A stretch of 64,000 nt of DNA from Streptomyces sp. NBC_01591. Lineage in GTDB: Bacteria; Actinomycetota; Actinomycetes; Streptomycetales; Streptomycetaceae. Of this stretch, positions 16,055 through 26,100 are shown piece after piece (the stretch's first letter is position 1; the number at the start of each line of letters is the position of its first letter). A model generated the notes under the pieces. It had not been told where the DNA came from, did not search any database, and saw only the letters and a program-made list of their open reading frames with translations. The position numbers and the translations under genes were made by a program. Where the stretch lies: contig NZ_CP109327.1 of the NCBI RefSeq assembly GCF_035918155.1, forward strand, positions 7,068,001-7,132,000. Reading direction: 5' to 3'.

Positions 16055-16639
16055 ATGACAGTCACCCTTTCTGAAGAGGGTCATGACAGTCGCTACTGCG
16101 ATGCACGCAAGCGGCAGGGCGACGGCACCTGCACTCGCCCTGCTGGCTGGGGCACCGACCACGTTGGAATCGGACATTGCAAGCTCCACGGCGGGAGTAC
16201 TACCGCCCAGGCCGCCCGAGCTGATCGTGACCGTCTTGAGGCCAATACCCGGGCCGTGCTCGCCGAGCTTGACGTGGCCCCTGTCACCGACCCGCTCCAT
16301 GCACTCCTTGAACTCGCCGGCCAAACCCTCGCCTGGCAGTCCGCAACCGCGGAGCTCGTCAACCGTCTTGAGAACATCCGCTATGCCGGGTCGAACGGAG
16401 CCGAGCAGCTCCGTGCAGAGATCGCCCTGTACGAGCGCGCGATGGACCGGGCCTCCAGTGTGCTGTCCTCGATCGCCCGCCTGAACATCGAGGAGCGAGT
16501 CGCCCGGGTCACCGAACGGCAGGCCGAGGTGGTGACCGGGGCGGTCGTTGCCGGACTCACCGCGGCCGGTGTCACCGGCGAGCAGCTGGTGGTGGCGCAG
16601 CGGGCGGCAGCTCAGCATCTGCGGGAGCACGCGGGGTGA
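16055..16639 (+). CDS. Terminase small subunit-like protein
   Basis: 194 residues from ATG 16055, preceded by a strong AAGGGAGGAGG. The N-terminal zinc knuckle (YCDARKRQGDGTCTRPAGWG...GHCKLHGG) followed by a long helical region is typical of actinophage small terminases, which recognise packaging sites. It overlaps the large terminase start by four bases. A TACTCT hexamer at ~16009 may be its -10. Confidence 0.75.
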   Translation: MTVTLSEEGHDSRYCDARKRQGDGTCTRPAGWGTDHVGIGHCKLHGGSTTAQAARADRDRLEANTRAVLAELDVAPVTDPLHALLELAGQTLAWQSATAELVNRLENIRYAGSNGAEQLRAEIALYERAMDRASSVLSSIARLNIEERVARVTERQAEVVTGAVVAGLTAAGVTGEQLVVAQRAAAQHLREHAG

Positions 16640-18207
16640 GCGTGTTCGGTCGGGCCGCGGATCGGCTGGATGCGCTGACGGAGCAGCAGGCGAAGGCTGA
16701 CCGGTTCTACCGTGATCCGGTGGCGTGGGCGCGGGATGTGATCGCGTGGCCGGAGGGAGAGGGTCTGACTGCGTACCAGCGGGACGCGGTGGGGGCGTTG
16801 CCGACGAAGCGACGGGTCGCGGTCCGTGGTCCACATGGGTTGGGTAAGTCCTGTATGTCCGCGATCACTGTGTTGTGGTTCGCAACGACCCGGGAGGCTG
16901 CAGGAGTCGACTGGAAAGTCGTAACGACGGCGTCGGCGTGGCGCGCCCTGGTGACGTACCTCTGGCCAGAGATCCATAAGTGGGCGCGGCGGATCCAGTG
17001 GGAGGTGCTGGGCCGTGAGCCATTCAGCGAGCTGACCGAGCTCCTCACCTTGAACTTGAAGCTGTACCACGGTGCCGCGTCCGCCGTTGCGTCGAACCGC
17101 TCCGAACTCATCGAGGGCGCCCACGCCGACAGCCTGCTCTACCTCATCGACGAAGCGAAGGTCGTGCCCAACGCGACGTGGGACGCGATCGAAGGAGCGT
17201 TCTCCGGCGGCCGGCCCGAAGGGCTCCCCGAAGCGTTCGCGCTCGCCGTATCCACCCCCGGCCCACCCGCCGGCCGGTTCTACGACATCCACCGCCGTTC
17301 CCCCGGCCTGGAGGACTGGCACACCCGCCACGTCACCCTCACCGAAGCGATGACCGCGGGACGGATCTCGCCGGACTGGGCGGAGCAGCGACGCCGCCAG
17401 TGGGGCGCCGACTCCGCCCTATTCCATAACCGTGTGCTCGGCGAATTCCACGCGTCCGACGAGGACAGCGCTATTCCGCTGTCCTGGGTGGAGGCCGCCG
17501 TCGACCGCTGGCACGGCTGGAATGATGCGGGCCGCCCACCGGTCGAAGGCCGGCGGATCATCGGTGTCGACGTCGCCCGTACCGGCAGCGACTCCACTGT
17601 CCTCGCTCACCGCCACGGGCCGCTCATCAGTGAACTGGAGACACACGACCTTGAGGACACGATGCAGACGACCGCCCGTGTCCAGGCTGCCCTCGGCGTG
17701 GATGGTGCTGACGGCCTAGTCCCGGTGGTCGACTCCATCGGCGTCGGCAGTGGAGTCGTCGACCGGCTCCGTGAGCTCCGTGTGCCGGTGCTGGCGTACA
17801 CGGGCGCAGCGAAGACGAAGGCCCGGTCCCGGGAGAAGGAGTTCGGCTTCACGAACGTACGGACCGCCGCGTACTGGCGGGTGCGAGAGCTCCTCGACCC
17901 GGCGTTTGACCCGGAGTTGATGCTGCCGCCGGACGACCTTCTGATCTCCGACCTCACCGCGCCCACGTGGTCCATCACCACCGGTGTCCCGCCGCGGATC
18001 CAGCTGGAGAAGAAGGAGGACCTGGTGGCCCGCCTCGGCCGGTCTCCGGACAGGGGCGACGCCGTGGCCATGTCGTTCTGGGCGGAGTCGCTTGCCTCCT
18101 CGACCGTCCGGTCGCCGACCAATGCCACGGGGCGGAGCAGCGCGGCAGCGTCCCGCTACGGGCGCAGCATCGGCGGAGGAGGGCGCGCGCGCACTATGGG
18201 CCGGTGA
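16636..18207 (+). CDS. Terminase large subunit
   Basis: 523 residues from GTG 16636. ATPase: Walker A GPHGLGKS (65-72), Walker B LLYLIDEA (167-174). Nuclease domain: GVDVARTGSDS around Asp312, and VVDSIGVGSGV. This is the motor and nuclease that packages DNA into the prohead through the portal. Normal length. Confidence 0.95.
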   Translation: MSVFGRAADRLDALTEQQAKADRFYRDPVAWARDVIAWPEGEGLTAYQRDAVGALPTKRRVAVRGPHGLGKSCMSAITVLWFATTREAAGVDWKVVTTASAWRALVTYLWPEIHKWARRIQWEVLGREPFSELTELLTLNLKLYHGAASAVASNRSELIEGAHADSLLYLIDEAKVVPNATWDAIEGAFSGGRPEGLPEAFALAVSTPGPPAGRFYDIHRRSPGLEDWHTRHVTLTEAMTAGRISPDWAEQRRRQWGADSALFHNRVLGEFHASDEDSAIPLSWVEAAVDRWHGWNDAGRPPVEGRRIIGVDVARTGSDSTVLAHRHGPLISELETHDLEDTMQTTARVQAALGVDGADGLVPVVDSIGVGSGVVDRLRELRVPVLAYTGAAKTKARSREKEFGFTNVRTAAYWRVRELLDPAFDPELMLPPDDLLISDLTAPTWSITTGVPPRIQLEKKEDLVARLGRSPDRGDAVAMSFWAESLASSTVRSPTNATGRSSAAASRYGRSIGGGGRARTMGR

Positions 18208-18421
18208 GCTGGTCCTGGCCGCTGCTCCGGACGACCTCCACCGGGAGGCCAGCGGTGCGGCACTTCCGCCGGGCGATGCTGCGGAACTGCTCCCGCTGGT
18301 CGTCTCCGGCACCGTCCCACAAGAGGCGGTCCACGGGCAGGTGGTGCCACATGTCACCGTCGACCACACACAGCGTGACGGTTCCCGGCTGGACGTCAAG
18401 GTCCGAGTGCAGGTGTTCCAT
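18194..18421 (-). CDS. Small hypothetical protein opposite the terminase end
   Basis: 75 residues from ATG 18421 with GGGAGA upstream. MEHLHSDLDVQPGTVTLCVVDGDMWHHLPVDRLLWDG and RRKCRTAGLPVEVV look like a real compact protein. It converges on the large terminase and overlaps it by 14 bases. Possibly a cargo gene. Confidence 0.5.
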   Translation of the reverse strand: MEHLHSDLDVQPGTVTLCVVDGDMWHHLPVDRLLWDGAGDDQREQFRSIARRKCRTAGLPVEVVRSSGQDQLTGP

Positions 18422-18792
18422 GGGTGTCTCCCGACAAGGGGAAGGCCTCCAGCCTGGCCCATAGCCAGCAGCGTGGAGGCCGCCGTACCGGGGCAAGCCC
18501 GGCCAGCTGGTTCGGGTTAGCCCGTAAGTCGGTGTGCGGGGATAGGACTCCTCGGCGAGCAGGGCCGCCGGGACGAACACGATGACCACCACGGTGATGG
18601 TGCCGCGCGAAATGGGTTTACACGGGTGCTCTGCGATTGACCTGAGTTCTCAGTTGGCGGAGCATTGAATGCGGGAGTTTGACACCCTTACCTCGCGATA
18701 GGTGGGCGTCCTCAGAGCGGTACGGCACCGGTTAGGTTCTCAGCGGCTTAGCAGTTCGGGCGGCCGCGTATCTGACGACCTGAGGAAGCATC
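18422..18792. other. Gene-poor gap with promoter-like sequence
   Basis: No convincing gene. TTGACA near 18679 and TTAGGTT near 18732 are plausible rightward promoter pieces for the secreted repeat protein. Confidence 0.35.
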
Positions 18793-19485
18793 ATGCAGCA
18801 GAGAAGAAGCACGCGACTGCTCGTGACGGTAGTCGCTTCTGTCCCACTCACAATGGGCGGATGTGTAGTAGCGAGCGGCACTGCCTCGGCAAGCACTACC
18901 CGTGTTGATGCATCAACGCCAACAGGTGCACCCGGTTTTGTGTATCCGTGCAAGGGCGAGCCGGCGGGGACGTGCTACCACATCCTTCCGGACTGTCCGA
19001 CCGACCATCCAAATGGTGCCCCCTATTGGGGCCTTTGCCGACACCTGCCGACGCCATGCCCGTGGTGGGACCCAAGTGGTGGGCAGCCGCCCATATTTGG
19101 CGACTGTAAGCCCCAAAAGCCGTGGTGGGACTGGTCGAAGAAGCAGGATTCCGGTGGTCATCAGTCGCAGTGGCCGAGCAAGCAGGATTCCGGTGGTCAT
19201 CAGTCGCAGTGGCCGAGCAAGCAGGATTCCGGTGGTCATCAGTCGCAGTGGCCGAGCAAGCAGGATTCCGGTGGTCATCAGTCGCAGTGGCCGAGCAAGC
19301 AGGATTCCGGTGGTCATCAGTCGCAGTGGCCGAGCAAGCAGGATTCCGGTGGTCATCAGTCGCAGTGGCCGAGCAAGCAGGATTCCGGTGGTCATCAGTC
19401 GCAGTGGCCGAGCGGCCAGGCGGACCAGGGGAGTTCCACGGGCGGTGACCAGGGGAGTTCCACGGGCGGTGACCAGACGGGTTGA
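18793..19485 (+). CDS. Secreted Cys/Trp-rich protein with 13-residue tandem repeats
   Basis: 230 residues from ATG 18793, GAGGA upstream. The basic start and hydrophobic stretch (STRLLVTVVASVPLTMGG) form a Sec signal. Cleavage after ASA is likely; a Cys after MGG could instead be lipidated. Residues ~35-115 are rich in Cys, Pro and Trp. Then seven copies of KQDSGGHQSQWPS (residues 117-207) and a QGSSTGGD tail. An exported cargo protein between terminase and portal, perhaps a wall-associated or superinfection factor. Confidence 0.7.
   Translation: MQQRRSTRLLVTVVASVPLTMGGCVVASGTASASTTRVDASTPTGAPGFVYPCKGEPAGTCYHILPDCPTDHPNGAPYWGLCRHLPTPCPWWDPSGGQPPIFGDCKPQKPWWDWSKKQDSGGHQSQWPSKQDSGGHQSQWPSKQDSGGHQSQWPSKQDSGGHQSQWPSKQDSGGHQSQWPSKQDSGGHQSQWPSKQDSGGHQSQWPSGQADQGSSTGGDQGSSTGGDQTG
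19141..19413 (+). repeat. Seven identical 39-bp tandem repeats
   Basis: Unit of 39 bp starting AAGCAGGATTCCGGTGGTCA, seven copies with no base differences between copies, in frame within the secreted protein gene. Such identity implies recent expansion or gene conversion, and the copy number probably varies between strains. Confidence 0.95.
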
Positions 19486-19713
19486 ACCCCGCCGGGTAAG
19501 TCAAAGACGACCATGGCGGATACGGGAGAACCGGGGGTGTGGGTTCCATTTCCGCCCGATCTCCCGTTAGTGGCAGCCCGATTCCCAGGCGAACATGTCG
19601 GCCGGCTCCACGTAGTAGCGCTCGGTGGCTGGCTCATGGGGTTCCCGTCTCGGCGCGTGTCCTGGCCCCTGTACCGGCGATAGCCCCGTGCTGGCTGCCG
19701 GTGGACCTTGCGG

Positions 19714-19757
19714 CACGTGACACCCGCCTTCAGTCCCGTTGGTCGCGTGACGGCCAG
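19714..19757. repeat. 44-bp dispersed element, copy 1
   Basis: Begins CACGTGACACCCGCCTTCAG and ends GACGGCCAG; 38 of 44 bases match 20214-20257. It lies in a 418-base stretch (19486-19903) without a credible gene. Confidence 0.7.
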
Positions 19758-19903
19758 CACGCCCCTTGCCTGGCCGTGGCCGCATCTGCCGACTTCCCAG
19801 GGGTGGCAGCCTGCGCGAGCGACCACCGAGACCGTGACGCACGTCACGCTTCCTCTGCACTGAGAGTGCGGAACCCGGAACTGGGCCGGTCCACCATCGG
19901 GTC

Positions 19904-20191
19904 ATGACTCAACTCGTGTGAGACAACGACCTGTTCGCCGACTTCATTGCGGACGGGCTGCTCGATGAGCTGTACGGCTGGTGGAAGGCCAACGGGCTGG
20001 CCTTGTCCGAGTACTACGTCAGTGGACCCGTGATCGTCGAGACGGACCTCCAGGGGGCCCGCACCCTGCACTACGCCGCCTCGATCCACGAGCCCGGCGG
20101 CCCGACCGCGGCGACCGAGCTGCGCAGCACTCCGCTCTTGGGCGAGCCGCCCGCCCACTGGCCGCGCAGCACCCACGCGGCCCCCCAGTAA
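19904..20191 (+). pseudogene. Small protein gene interrupted by an in-frame TGA
   Basis: ATG ACT CAA CTC GTG TGA, then the same frame continues GACAACGAC and encodes DLFADFIADGLLDELYGWW...ALSEYYVSGPVIVETDL to TAA 20191. The protein-like composition either side suggests a Trp-to-stop change at codon 6 (19919-19921). Alternatives are restart at TTG 20003, or readthrough. Confidence 0.55.
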
Positions 20192-20213
20192 CTGCACCCC
20201 GCCCCGCAACCTC

Positions 20214-20257
20214 CACGTGACGCCAGCCTTCGGTCCCGTTGGTCCCGTAACGGTCAG
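20214..20257. repeat. 44-bp dispersed element, copy 2
   Basis: Second copy of the 19714-19757 element, same orientation, 500 bases away, just after the broken gene. Confidence 0.7.
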
Positions 20258-20315
20258 GGGAATGCCGTCTGCGCGCCGGGGCGCGGCACACCGCCTTCGG
20301 GATCGATGAAGGTCG

Positions 20316-20498
20316 CTACGCGGGGATATTCGCCAGTTCGGGAGGGATCAGTAGCGTTCCGCCCCCGCGCAGTCGGTCGTCGTCCGGGGTATCGGCGAAC
20401 GTGATCGAGAGCCACCCGTTCGGCAACCGTGTCTCCGTCATCTCGACCTCGGGGAGCGCAACGAGAGCCTGAGTGAGTGACAGGTTGTGGTCGGCCAT
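20316..20498 (-). CDS. 60-residue hypothetical protein
   Basis: MADHNLSLTQALVALPEVEMTETRLPNGWLSITFADTP. Credible composition but a weak ribosome site. It sits leftward in the cargo interval between terminase and portal. Function unknown. Confidence 0.45.
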   Translation of the reverse strand: MADHNLSLTQALVALPEVEMTETRLPNGWLSITFADTPDDDRLRGGGTLLIPPELANIPA

Positions 20499-20778
20499 GC
20501 GGCCGGCTTCTCACCGAACTGGGGGCGGGGGCCGTGGCCACAGAGTGTGGATCGACCTCTGCGCTTCCCTAGGGCACTGGCGTCAGCATGACCACGGGCC
20601 CCCGACACGGCGCTGCGCCCGGCCTAGAGCCAGCAGTACAACGCCTGCCGACGACCATAGCGGGCTACACGTACCCCGACAGGAGAGTCTTTCGTTGAAA
20701 CAGGTAGCCACAGGAATATTTGCGGCATGAGCCTATGATGGGCGGCGTACCCGCAAGATCTTCCTGATTGGGTAAGCC

Positions 20779-21117
20779 GTGATAACGCTCCTCGCCCTTG
20801 CCGTACTCGCCTTCGCGGCCTACCGCGCCACCCAGCTAGCCGTGCATGACACGCTCCTGGACCCCGCCCGAGACCGGATCTTCGCCTGGCAGGAACGCCG
20901 CCCAGAGTCCCGGCTCCGGGAATTCGTGATCACCCTCATCTCGTGCACGTACTGCATGGGCTGGTGGATCAGCGGCGCCATCCTCGCGGCGTACCTGCTA
21001 GCCACCGGCAAGTTCGCCGATACGCCGCTCCTGGTCCACGGCATCGAGTGGTTCGCGGTCGCGGGCGGCCAGGCACTCCTCAACCGGTGGGACGACACCC
21101 GCCCGCAGGTCGGCTGA
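20779..21117 (+). CDS. DUF1360-like phage membrane protein
   Basis: 112 residues from GTG 20779. Hydrophobic start, then ATQLAVHDTLLDPARDRIFAW and TLISCTYCMGWWISGAILAAYLL, the CxYCxGxW signature I associate with DUF1360 phage proteins, which usually precede portal genes. TATGAT at 20734-20739 is a likely -10 for this operon. Confidence 0.75.
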   Translation: MITLLALAVLAFAAYRATQLAVHDTLLDPARDRIFAWQERRPESRLREFVITLISCTYCMGWWISGAILAAYLLATGKFADTPLLVHGIEWFAVAGGQALLNRWDDTRPQVG

Positions 21118-21119
21118 CC

Positions 21120-21242
21120 ATGAGCGAATACCTCTCCGCGGTCATCGCCATCGCAATCTGTGCTGCGGCCTGGTCCTGGGGCAAGTGGCTGGGCAATCGA
21201 CCGCCCCGCACGAGCACCCGCGACCGGAAGAGTGACCGGTGA
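21120..21242 (+). CDS. 40-residue single-span membrane peptide
   Basis: MSEYLSAVIAIAICAAAWSW then a basic tail RTSTRDRKSDR. Two bases after the previous stop, and a GTGA overlap with the portal start. Confidence 0.5.
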   Translation: MSEYLSAVIAIAICAAAWSWGKWLGNRPPRTSTRDRKSDR

Positions 21243-22942
21243 CCCGCGAACTCGTCGGCGCAGCAGCCCGATACACCACCCGCACCGCGAAGACGGCCGC
21301 GCAAACCCCCGCCCGCGGCCGGCAGGTGGCGGCATGGGGCTTCTATCGCACCCCCGAAGTGCGGTCGTACGCGAACTGGATCGCCAACGCCATGTCGGGC
21401 GCGCGCTTGTACGCCGGGCGACGCCGGCCGGACGGCACCATCGAACGGGCACCCGATGACCACCCGGCCGCGCGCCTGGTCGCGAGCATCGCAGGCGGCC
21501 CGGACGGGCAAGCGCAGCTCCTACGTGAGCACGGCCGGCACCTCGCCGTCGCCGGAGAGGGCTGGACCGTCATCCGGCCCCGCGAATCAGTCGGCGCCGA
21601 CTGGCATGTCGTGTCCGTGCTGGAAATGGCCTCCAAGGGCAGAGGCGCCCTGGAGGCCCAGATCGACGGCGAGACCGTCAAGATTCCCGCCCACGACCCT
21701 GACGCGGCACCGGACCCCATGGCTCCGGCCGCGATCCGGGTGTGGGATCCCAGCCCAGAGCACCATCTCGAAGCCGACTCGCCGGTCCTCGCCTCCCTGG
21801 AACAGCTCGAAGAACTTCGCCTGCTGAGCGCAGCAGTCCGGGCCATCACCCGCTCCCGCCTCACCGGCCGCGGCGTCATCCTCGTCCCGCAAGGCACCCG
21901 CTTCCCGTCCACACCGGGTACGTCGGATGCCGAGGACGACCTCATCGACGTCTTCATGACAGTCGCCCAGACCGCAATCCAGGACCCCGAAAGCGCCGCG
22001 GCCACCGTCCCGATCATCCTCGAAGTCCCTGCCGAGACGATCAACGGCATTACCCACCTGACGCTTGAGAGCAACTTCGACGAGCTCGCCATCAAGCTGC
22101 GCCAGGAGAACATCACCCGGTTCGCAACAGCCGCAGACATCCCCGCGGAATTCCTCCTCGGGATGGGCGACATCAACCACTGGGGCGCCTGGGAGCTGAC
22201 CAGCGAGGCAATCCGGCTCGGTATCGAACCCCGCCTCCGCGTCGTCACCCACGCCTACACAAACCACTGGCTGCAACCACTCCTCGAAGACGAGGACCTG
22301 CCCGACGCGCACGAGTGGCTCGTCCTGGCCGACACCTCACCCCTCCGCGTCCGCACCAACCGCTCCGAGACCGCCCTCAAGGTCTACGAACTCGGCGCGA
22401 TCAGCGCCAAAGCCCTGCGCCGCGAGACCGGATTCGACGAAGCCGACGCACCGACCGCCGCCGAACAGCGCGAGCAGGAGCGCCGCAACCAAGACCACAA
22501 AACCGAGGGGGAGCCGCTACCCGTGGACGAGACCACCACCGAACCCGACACCCTGCCCGCCTCCGCCGCCACAACCACCACCGACGGCATGCTCGCCGCC
22601 GCAGCCGACGGCCTGATCTGGGCAGCCCTGTCCGCCGCCGGCCGGAAACTGGAACGCACCCCGGCCTGCCCCCGCTCGCAGCGCGCGCAGACCCGCGAGA
22701 TCGAACCAGCCCAGATTCACACGCTGGTTGCGGTCGACGCCGACGAGGTCGATCAGTGGAAGCTCCTCGACGGGGCATGGTCACGCGTGCCGGAAATCGC
22801 CACCCGGTACGGCCGCGACTCCGAATGCCTGACCGCGGCCCTCGACGAGTACGCCCGCGAACTCATTGCCGCTGGCATCCCCCACACCTACGAACAGACC
22901 GCTGGCGTGCTGCACGCCCCGTGCCTGGCCGCCGCGGCATGA
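21239..22942 (+). CDS. Portal protein
   Basis: 567 residues from GTG 21239. FYRTPEVRSYANWIANAMSGARLYAG, LAVAGEGWTVIRP, ITRSRLTGRGVILVPQGTR and the ADIPAEFLLGMGDINHWGAWELTSEAIRLGIEPRL block are typical of phage portals, where NHWxAW is a signature. The dodecameric portal forms the packaging and ejection channel. A long C-terminal extension (~410-567) is Thr/Ala-rich. Confidence 0.93.
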   Translation: MTRELVGAAARYTTRTAKTAAQTPARGRQVAAWGFYRTPEVRSYANWIANAMSGARLYAGRRRPDGTIERAPDDHPAARLVASIAGGPDGQAQLLREHGRHLAVAGEGWTVIRPRESVGADWHVVSVLEMASKGRGALEAQIDGETVKIPAHDPDAAPDPMAPAAIRVWDPSPEHHLEADSPVLASLEQLEELRLLSAAVRAITRSRLTGRGVILVPQGTRFPSTPGTSDAEDDLIDVFMTVAQTAIQDPESAAATVPIILEVPAETINGITHLTLESNFDELAIKLRQENITRFATAADIPAEFLLGMGDINHWGAWELTSEAIRLGIEPRLRVVTHAYTNHWLQPLLEDEDLPDAHEWLVLADTSPLRVRTNRSETALKVYELGAISAKALRRETGFDEADAPTAAEQREQERRNQDHKTEGEPLPVDETTTEPDTLPASAATTTTDGMLAAAADGLIWAALSAAGRKLERTPACPRSQRAQTREIEPAQIHTLVAVDADEVDQWKLLDGAWSRVPEIATRYGRDSECLTAALDEYARELIAAGIPHTYEQTAGVLHAPCLAAAA

Positions 22943-23175
22943 CCCGCCCCGACCAGGCCCGCCACGCCCCGGCCATCCAGCCACCGCCCGCCCTGCCTGT
23001 ACCTCTCGCCGCGGGCGACGTCCACGCCGACTGGTGCCCGGTCTGCAAGGCCTACACCCGCATCACCGGCACGACGCTGCTCCTCACCAAGGGCGGCGTG
23101 TCCACCGTCGGGACCTGGCAGTGGTGCGAGGTCTGTGATGATCCGGCCGACCAAGGAGGCCCCGCTCGTGGATGA
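22939..23175 (+). CDS. Small CxxC zinc-ribbon protein
   Basis: 78 residues, ATGA overlap with the portal. DWCPVCKAYTRITGTTLLL...TWQWCEVCDDPA has two CxxC pairs 30 residues apart, a zinc ribbon. Encoded between portal and head polyprotein; may be a minor head factor. Confidence 0.65.
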   Translation: MTRPDQARHAPAIQPPPALPVPLAAGDVHADWCPVCKAYTRITGTTLLLTKGGVSTVGTWQWCEVCDDPADQGGPARG

Positions 23176-26100
23176 CGCCCTGCAGGACGCTTTGGACGCA
23201 GCGGAGGAGGCCGTCGCCGCGGAGGTGGGCGACGTCCTCGCCGAGGTGGCCGACGAGTTCGCCGCCTCCCTGGACGCCGCGACGGAGATTGTCGCCGCTC
23301 GGTTCTCCGTCGCTGGTATCGCCCGTATGTGGGGCGCCCGGGTACCGCGCCTGGTGCGCCGCCTCCTCGGCGTCGCGGAGACCGCAGCCAACCAGGCCGC
23401 GACCGACGCGGACGCCACCCTGCCCGCCGGGTGGGACGACCTGCCCGGCCGGTACGACGAGGACCGCGAACTGCCCCCGACCCTCGGGGACTACGTGACC
23501 ACCACCGAACACCTCCTGCGCGCCGTCGGGGACCGCCTCGCCGCCGTGGCCGTCGACGAGCTCGCCGCCGGGGTAGACGCAGGGGACACCATCGACCAAC
23601 TCCGCACCCGACTCCGCAACGCCTTCGCCCGCGAAGGCGCGCAGCTCGGGCCAGGCCGTGAGGAACGCATCGCCCGTACCGAAGCCGCCCGCGCCTGGAA
23701 CACCGCCACCCTGGCAGCCGCGCAGGCCCTCACCGGCCCGAACCGGCCCCTGGTCAAGCAATGGCTCAGCCGCCGGGATCCGGACGTGCGTGATTCCCAC
23801 GCCGAGGTCAACGGACAACTGCGCCTCATCGACGAACCGTTCACCGTCGCCGGGGTACCCATGTCCGCCCCCGGCGACCCCATCGCACCCCCGGAACTCG
23901 TCTGTAACTGCCGCTGCGCCCTCGCACTTGCCCGCGCAGACCAGGTAGCCGCCTACGAATCTCAGACGCCCGCCGAGAACCAGCTTACGAATCCACGGAA
24001 GGAACCGAGCGTGCCCGACCACGTGACAGCCGCGGCCGACGGCAGCCACCGACAGGGCGCCATGATCGCCCTGATGCCCACCCCCAAAGACGCGGAGCGC
24101 CTGGCCGTCGAGGGCGGGGAGCCCGCCGAGGAGCTGCACCTCACGCTCTACTTCCTCGGCGACAACGGCCAGGACTGGACGGAGGACCAGCGCAACGAGC
24201 TGATCGGCAACATCCAGGCACGCGCTGCCGACATGAAGCCCATCACCGCCCGCGCGTTCGGCGCCGCCCACTGGAACGCCGGCAGCGACTCCCCGTCCTG
24301 GGTGTGGTCCATCGGGGACAACCAGAACCCGGTCATTTCCCTCAACCATCCCCACTGGCACGCCACCCACGCCGTGGGGCAGGCCCGCGACCTGCCGGAC
24401 ATCCCCGCCCAGCACTCTCCGTGGGCGCCCCATGTCTGTGCTGCCTACAGCGACGACCCGGCCCTCCTGGCCGCCTTGGAAGAGCGGCTGGGCCCGGTCA
24501 CTTTCGACCGGCTGCGTATCGCGTTCGCCGGCGACTACACGGACATCCCCCTCGGCCCCCCGGAGGCCCCTATGGAACCCGAAGAGACCACCGCCGACGG
24601 CATGCCCACCCGGGCCTGGTCCACCCCCGACGACACCGCCCTTGCCTTCGAGAACGAGGAGACCGGCGATGGCCGGATCTTCGCGGCTGGTTCCTTGTAC
24701 TGGGACACTGCACCGGCCGCGCTCCAGTACGCGGACGAGATGCTCATGGGCCACGAAGGCGCGGAGCTCGCCGGGGCCATCGACTCCTTCGCCCGGGACG
24801 GCGACCGCATCACCGGCAAGGGCGTGCTCTACACCAGCCGCCCCGCCGGAGCCGATGCCGCGATGCTCCTGGAGGAAGGCGCCCCCCTGGGGGTGTCCGT
24901 GGACCTGGACGCCGTCGACGTGGAGTTCGTGGACCGCACAAGCCCCGAGGAGGGGAGCAGCGAGGGGTACGCGCTGGCCGCGTCCCTGGCCTCCGCCAGC
25001 GTCATGCGCCTCGACGACGGGGCATGGTTGATCACCGCCAGCACCGGAGCGGAGTGGACCGCGTCCGGTGCGACCCTGTCCCGGGCGCAGCACGCCGTGC
25101 AGCTCATCACCGGCCCGGACGGCGCCGTGTCCGCTGCTGCGCTCCGGCAGGCGTTCACCGCCACCGGGGTCCTGAAGGCCGCGGCCGGTGACCCGGACGA
25201 CCCGGAGAACGGTGTCGTCGTCCACTCCGAGCGCACCGGGGACTTCCTGATCAGGATCACCCGGGCGCGGCTGCGCGGCGCGACCCTTGTTGCGATGCCC
25301 GCGTACGACCGGGCCCGGATCGTGCTGGACCCGGTCGAGGAGCAGGCCAGCGCCCATCCCGTCCCCACCACTGCGGCCGCCGACCTCGCGCAGCTCCTGG
25401 CCGCCGCCCCGGGCGACGTGCACTGGAAGGTCGTGGCCTACGTCTCCGCGTCCCCGATCGCGGTCGGCCCCCGGCAGGTGGCCAACGCCCTGGGCATCAC
25501 GATGGAGTCAGCGCGCGGCCACCTATCCCGAGCCGCGACGGCCGGGCGCCTCGTACGCCTCGCCCGCGGCCTGTACGTCGGGGCCTCGACCATCCCCGAA
25601 GGGGCTGAGGCCACGGCTGCCGCCGTTTCAACGGACAGCGAGGACCCGGCGCTTCAAGACCTGGTGGCGTCCGCCTGGACCGCAATGCAGGACACCGACC
25701 CGATGCCGGCCGCGTGGTTCCAGGAGCCGACCGCCGAGGAGCTGCCCCCCGGCTCCGGCGGCGTCCACTACTCCGACGGCCGGGTGTACGGGTGGGTGGC
25801 CCAGGCCGGCGAACCGCACGCCGGGATGCCCGGACGCAACCTCACCATCGACTCGTTGGGCGACATCGACACCACGCACTTCCTGCGCGCGAAGTTCAAG
25901 CTGGACGACGGCAGCCTCATCCGGGCCGGAGCCATGACGATGAACGTCGGCCACCACCGCGACGGCGCCGAATGCGAGACGGCGTCCTGCCAGTTCGACG
26001 ACACTCGCACCGTCGCCGGGATCGTCACCGTCGGCATGAACGAGCGGGGCATGTGGTTCTCCGGCGCGGCGGGGCCCTGGCTCAGCGAGTGGGACCGGAA

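Noticed and set aside
19141..19413. Possible CRISPR array
   Set aside because: Repeats are contiguous without spacers and in frame in a protein gene.
19567..19905. 112-codon leftward frame in the cargo interval
   Set aside because: Only its last ~25 codons look protein-like; it spans the 44-bp element and has no ribosome site.
23084..25423. 779-codon leftward open frame
   Set aside because: Antisense shadow of the head polyprotein, no domain.
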